Positions 4,720-6,985 of a stretch of 6,985 nt of DNA are shown piece after piece. The DNA lies in NCBI GenBank assembly GCA_036276235.1, contig DATBDZ010000382.1, positions 1 to 6,985 on the forward strand, read 5' to 3'. This stretch comes from JANWHF01 sp036276235. Lineage in GTDB: Bacteria; Planctomycetota; Phycisphaerae; Tepidisphaerales; Tepidisphaeraceae. Positions within the stretch are counted from its first letter, which is position 1; every line of letters begins with the position of its first letter. A program made the translations under genes and the position numbers. The notes beneath the pieces were generated by a model. The model had not been told where the DNA came from. It worked only from the letters and a program-made list of their open reading frames with translations, and did not search any database.

Positions 4720-5805
4720 ATGCCTCAAAGCCTCCTCTTCTACATCAGCGGCCACGGATTCGGCCACGCGCGGCGGATGACCCAGTTGATCCGCGCGATC
4801 TCCGCCCTTCGTCCGGACATTCCTATCCACATCCGCTCGGCAGCGCCGGCTCGCGTGTTTCAGCCGATTCCCGCGGATCGGGTTCAACCTTGCCCGATCG
4901 ATTCGGGAATGATTGAAGCCGGGCCACTCGCGATCGACCGCGCGCGAACGCTCGATCACCTCGAGCAATTCATGACGAATTGCGATTCCATTATTTCCAG
5001 TGAATCGACCGCCGCTGCAGCGATTGGGGCGACGATGGTGATTGCCGACATCCCGTTTCTTGCCGGAGATGTGGCCGATCGGATCGGCGTGCCGTGCGTC
5101 GGCGTCAGCAACTTCACCTGGGACTGGATCTACGGCGAGCTCTTTGCCGGCGAACCCCGTTATGCGCCAATTCACGAGCGCATTGTTAAGAGCTACGCGC
5201 GCTATTCTGCGATCCTGCAACTTCCCTTCGGCGCAGTTTGTGCGGCGATTCGCTCGAAAATACCGACGCCCTTGATTGCCCCCCAAAGCATTCGAACGCC
5301 AGAGGAGATTATCAAACAAATCGGCCTTCCCGAAAACGATCGACGCCCGCGCATTCTTTTCTCCACGCGCGGCAGCGATGCGGGCGCTGCGCTCATCGCG
5401 GCGGCACAACAGTCGCCGGATTTTCTGTTTATCTGCACGCTTGGCGACGATGTGGCTTTCCCGCCCAACGTACATCGCGTGCGATTGACGCCGGCTTTGG
5501 ATTTTTCCGATCTGGTGAGGATCTCCGATGCAGTCGTCTCGAAGCTCGGCTACGGGATTGTTGCCGAATGCATCGCCAGCAGGGTCAGGCTGGCCTGGCC
5601 GCGACGCAGCGGATTTGCAGAGGATTCGATCGTGGAGCGTGAGCTGCCGCGGCATCTGCCGATGATCGAAATTCCGAGCGAGCAATATCCGAAGGGAGAT
5701 TGGCGAGAAATGCTCAAAACCTTGTTGGCGATTCCGATGCCCGCGTTAGTGTTTCCGACGAACGGCGCGGAGTTCGGCGCGCGATGGATTTGCGATCATA
5801 TGTAA
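4720..5805 (+). CDS. GT-B glycosyltransferase-like protein (GHGFGHA type)
   Basis: The 361-aa product opens with LLFYISGHGFGHARRMTQLI (5-24), the Gly-rich N-terminal loop seen in MurG/GT28-like proteins and in the N-terminal half of L-arabinokinase-type enzymes. The first Rossmann domain runs to about 170 (IADIPFLAGDVADRIGVPCV, SNFTWDWIYGEL). The second starts at RILFSTRGSD (211-220) and carries the donor-site region DFSDLVRISDAVVSKLGYGI (261-280), then VAECIASRVR and WPRRSGFAED. Such proteins transfer a sugar from a nucleotide donor; donor and acceptor are unknown here. No kinase domain follows, so it is the transferase-like part alone. No signal peptide or membrane segment is evident. ATG 4720 is used because it immediately precedes the conserved LLFYISGHGFGH strand-loop; GTG 4717 would add one residue. 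The frame upstream to 4555 is open but overlaps the small gene. The ribosome site is poor, suggesting translational coupling to the gene ending at 4709. Confidence 0.78.
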   Translation: MPQSLLFYISGHGFGHARRMTQLIRAISALRPDIPIHIRSAAPARVFQPIPADRVQPCPIDSGMIEAGPLAIDRARTLDHLEQFMTNCDSIISSESTAAAAIGATMVIADIPFLAGDVADRIGVPCVGVSNFTWDWIYGELFAGEPRYAPIHERIVKSYARYSAILQLPFGAVCAAIRSKIPTPLIAPQSIRTPEEIIKQIGLPENDRRPRILFSTRGSDAGAALIAAAQQSPDFLFICTLGDDVAFPPNVHRVRLTPALDFSDLVRISDAVVSKLGYGIVAECIASRVRLAWPRRSGFAEDSIVERELPRHLPMIEIPSEQYPKGDWREMLKTLLAIPMPALVFPTNGAEFGARWICDHM

Positions 5806-5856
5806 GAAGCGCGACCGAGAGCCGGGGTGCGTGATACTTTAGCGGCTGCATTTTCT

Positions 5857-5966
5857 CCCTCCTCCGGTACTCCGGGGGAGGGCTGGGGTGGGGGCTGTGT
5901 TGAGCGGGCGTCACTCGCGAGATCGGCCCCCACCCTAACCCTCCCCCCGGAGTACCGGAGGAGGGG
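5857..5966. repeat. Roughly 40-bp imperfect inverted repeat carrying TACT loops; possible bidirectional terminator
   Basis: Bases 5857-5895 match the reverse complement of 5926-5966 except for two substitutions and one or two length differences in base runs; 30 bases lie between. Within the left arm, CCTCCGG-TACT-CCGGGGG (5861-5878) forms its own hairpin, which can extend to 11 bp with one G-T pair. The right arm has the mirrored loop AGTA at 5951-5954. The loop is thus the same as in the hairpin array at 2033-2177. The element sits between the convergent glycosyltransferase-like gene (stop 5803-5805) and msrA (stop 5983-5985). It lacks a clear T-run at its ends, though TTTT precedes the left arm at 5851-5854 and would follow the stem for minus-strand transcription. 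Confidence 0.82.
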
Positions 5967-5982
5967 ATCAATACCCGTTGCA

Positions 5983-6684
5983 TTACTTCTTCGAATCCGG
6001 CACGCCCGTTTCCACCCCTGGCTTGGTTTGATCCTTGAACTTCTCCCGCACCTTATCCACCTTCGGCAGCGCCTCCTGCACGATGTACCCATTGGTCAGG
6101 TGACACGCCACGTAATTCTGGTGGTAGTCCTCGGCCGGATAAAACGCCTCCGGCTTGAGCGGCTCCACCGTCGTGACGATCGGCCGGCTGAAAACCTTCG
6201 CGGCGTTCAACTGCTTGATATACGCCTCGGCCACCTGCTTCTGCTCGTCGTTCTCGTAGAAAATCGCCGAGCGATATTGATGCCCCGAATCCGGCCCCTG
6301 CCGATCCTTTGTCGTCGGATCGATCACCGTAAAGAGCACGCGCAGAAGCTGGCCATACGTGATCTTGCTTGGATCGTACGTGATCTTCACCGCCTCGGCG
6401 TGGCCCGTTGCGCCGGAGCAAACGGTTTCATAGTTGGCCGACTCCTTGGTGCCGCCGGCATAACCGGAGACGGCATTGGTCACGCCTTTGAGCTGCCGAA
6501 AGACGCCCTCGACGCACCAGAAGCATCCGCCGGCAACAACCGCAGTCCGCATCTCGCCAGGCTTGGCGGCCTTATCGGAAGCCAACTCCACCTGCGGCGT
6601 CGGAACCTCCGCGGCCCGCGACGAGCCAAAAACATTGGTAAGTGCCATGATCGCTACTCCCGCAAGAAACAGTTGGAATTTCAT
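5983..6684 (-). CDS. msrA: Peptide-methionine (S)-S-oxide reductase MsrA, exported
   Basis: The 233-aa product reduces methionine-S-sulfoxide in proteins back to methionine. It has an N-terminal signal peptide (MKFQLFLAGVAIMAL..., hydrophobic core about 4-18, likely cut near residue 24-25), so it acts outside the cytoplasm. The MsrA domain spans about 46-205: AGGCFWCVEGVFRQL (51-65) with catalytic Cys54, SGYAGG (73-78), GHAEAV with Glu97, DSGHQYRSAIF (132-142) and AEDYHQNY (184-191). Cys57 in the GCFWC variant of the motif, Cys89 and Cys194 are further cysteines, some of which may serve in disulfide recycling. A Lys-rich tail (206-233) follows. No MsrB domain is fused. ATG 6682-6684 is supported by GGAG five bases upstream. 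It lies 18 bases downstream of the DUF4058 gene on the same strand, so the two may share a transcript. Confidence 0.95.
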   Translation of the reverse strand: MKFQLFLAGVAIMALTNVFGSSRAAEVPTPQVELASDKAAKPGEMRTAVVAGGCFWCVEGVFRQLKGVTNAVSGYAGGTKESANYETVCSGATGHAEAVKITYDPSKITYGQLLRVLFTVIDPTTKDRQGPDSGHQYRSAIFYENDEQKQVAEAYIKQLNAAKVFSRPIVTTVEPLKPEAFYPAEDYHQNYVACHLTNGYIVQEALPKVDKVREKFKDQTKPGVETGVPDSKK

Positions 6685-6689
6685 GAATG

Positions 6690-6693
6690 CTCC
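6690..6693 (-). promoter_or_regulatory. Shine-Dalgarno site of msrA
   Basis: On the minus strand GGAG stands five bases before the ATG at 6684. It lies in the short gap after the DUF4058 stop, consistent with msrA being translated from a shared transcript. Confidence 0.65.
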
Positions 6694-6702
6694 GGTGATT
6701 CC

Positions 6703-6984
6703 TTATCGCTTTCCAGCGCTTCGAAGAAGCTCCTCGATCCATTTCTGGTCATCGGCATCGAAGCCGCCTTCGAGTTCCCGATTATAGCGCGTGCGATCGT
6801 AGCGGCCGTCCTCATATGCCTGATCGAGCAACGATTGTAGGCCGAGCTTCACATCGCGGTCAGTAGTTCTCAATGGAATCGAAAGGGTCGGCAAGCGGTC
6901 CTTGAGCGAGATCGGATATAACTCTACTCGTTGTTGTCGATGATGGTTTCGTCGGACAATCGCGCGATAGGCCGCTCCCGCTGC
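6703..6984 (-). CDS. DUF4058 family protein, C-terminal end, cut by the window end
   Basis: The minus-strand frame is open from the window edge to TAA at 6703-6705, giving 93 residues of the C-terminus. The stretch QQRVELYPISLKDRLPTLSI, then PLRTTDRDVKLGLQSLLDQA, then YEDGRYDRTRYNR and a final DQKWIEELL matches the usual DUF4058 ending: a strand with 'LPxIPIPLR', the 'DxxLxLQxxLxxxYxxxxYD' helix, and a terminal 'WxxxLL'. The family is common in cyanobacteria, planctomycetes and Chloroflexi and has no established function; full members are about 250 aa. A TTG inside (6892-6894) is not the start. It is directly upstream of msrA. Confidence 0.78.
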   Translation of the reverse strand, partial: AAGAAYRAIVRRNHHRQQRVELYPISLKDRLPTLSIPLRTTDRDVKLGLQSLLDQAYEDGRYDRTRYNRELEGGFDADDQKWIEELLRSAGKR

Positions 6985-6985
6985 T

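Noticed and set aside
4681..5685. 334-codon open frame on the minus strand opposite the glycosyltransferase-like gene
   Set aside because: It lies antisense to a gene with clear GT-B motifs, has an Arg/His-rich composition without recognisable domains, and is explained by the GC-rich codon pattern of the true strand.
5827..6840. 337-codon open frame on the plus strand opposite msrA
   Set aside because: It is antisense to an unmistakable MsrA, runs through the inverted repeat, and shows no domain.

Overview
The window (roughly 60% GC by eye) reads as a piece of chromosome from an environmental, probably planctomycete-like bacterium. That assignment is inference. It rests on the combination of a ThuA-like protein, a large fucose-isomerase-like protein, a DUF4058 protein and a GHGFGHA-type glycosyltransferase-like protein, together with many short palindromic repeats between genes. 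No rRNA, tRNA, CRISPR array, complete transposase or phage gene was seen.

Layout, left to right. (1) Bases 2-688 (+) are the C-terminal part of an exopolyphosphatase (Ppx/GppA family), cut by the window edge. (2) A 21-bp perfect inverted repeat (714-770) separates it from (3) a convergent ThuA-like gene (minus strand, 783 to about 1412). This gene has lost its N-terminal part and carries in-frame stops, so it is called a pseudogene. (4) Bases 1448-1996 (minus) encode a 182-aa membrane protein: a DUF2007-like domain, then a CxxC pair, two membrane helices and a second CxxC pair. (5) Bases 2008-2294, upstream of that gene, are a dense array of about nine short hairpins of at least two families. 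(6) A plausible promoter and a good Shine-Dalgarno site lead into (7) a 555-aa fucose-isomerase-like protein (2410-4077, +). (8) Almost touching its stop is the C-terminal two thirds of a zeta-toxin-like kinase (4100-4492, +) with no P-loop, followed by (9) a small basic-tailed protein of the kind often paired with such kinases (4509-4709) and (10) a 361-aa GT-B glycosyltransferase-like protein (4720-5805). (11) A roughly 40-bp imperfect inverted repeat (5857-5966) separates this from two minus-strand genes: (12) exported MsrA (5983-6684) and (13) the C-terminal end of a DUF4058 protein (6703-6984, cut by the window edge).

The genes do not form one obvious pathway. The plus-strand run 2410-5805 is collinear and closely spaced and could be co-transcribed; DUF4058 and msrA could likewise share a transcript on the minus strand. 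Both convergent gene boundaries hold a long inverted repeat whose arms are themselves palindromes. The most unusual content is the repeat biology: a family of palindromes with different stems but the same TACT loop occurs several times in 2033-2177 and again in the element at 5857-5966. Two genes, thuA-like and zeta-like, are 5'-truncated, so the stretch has been rearranged.
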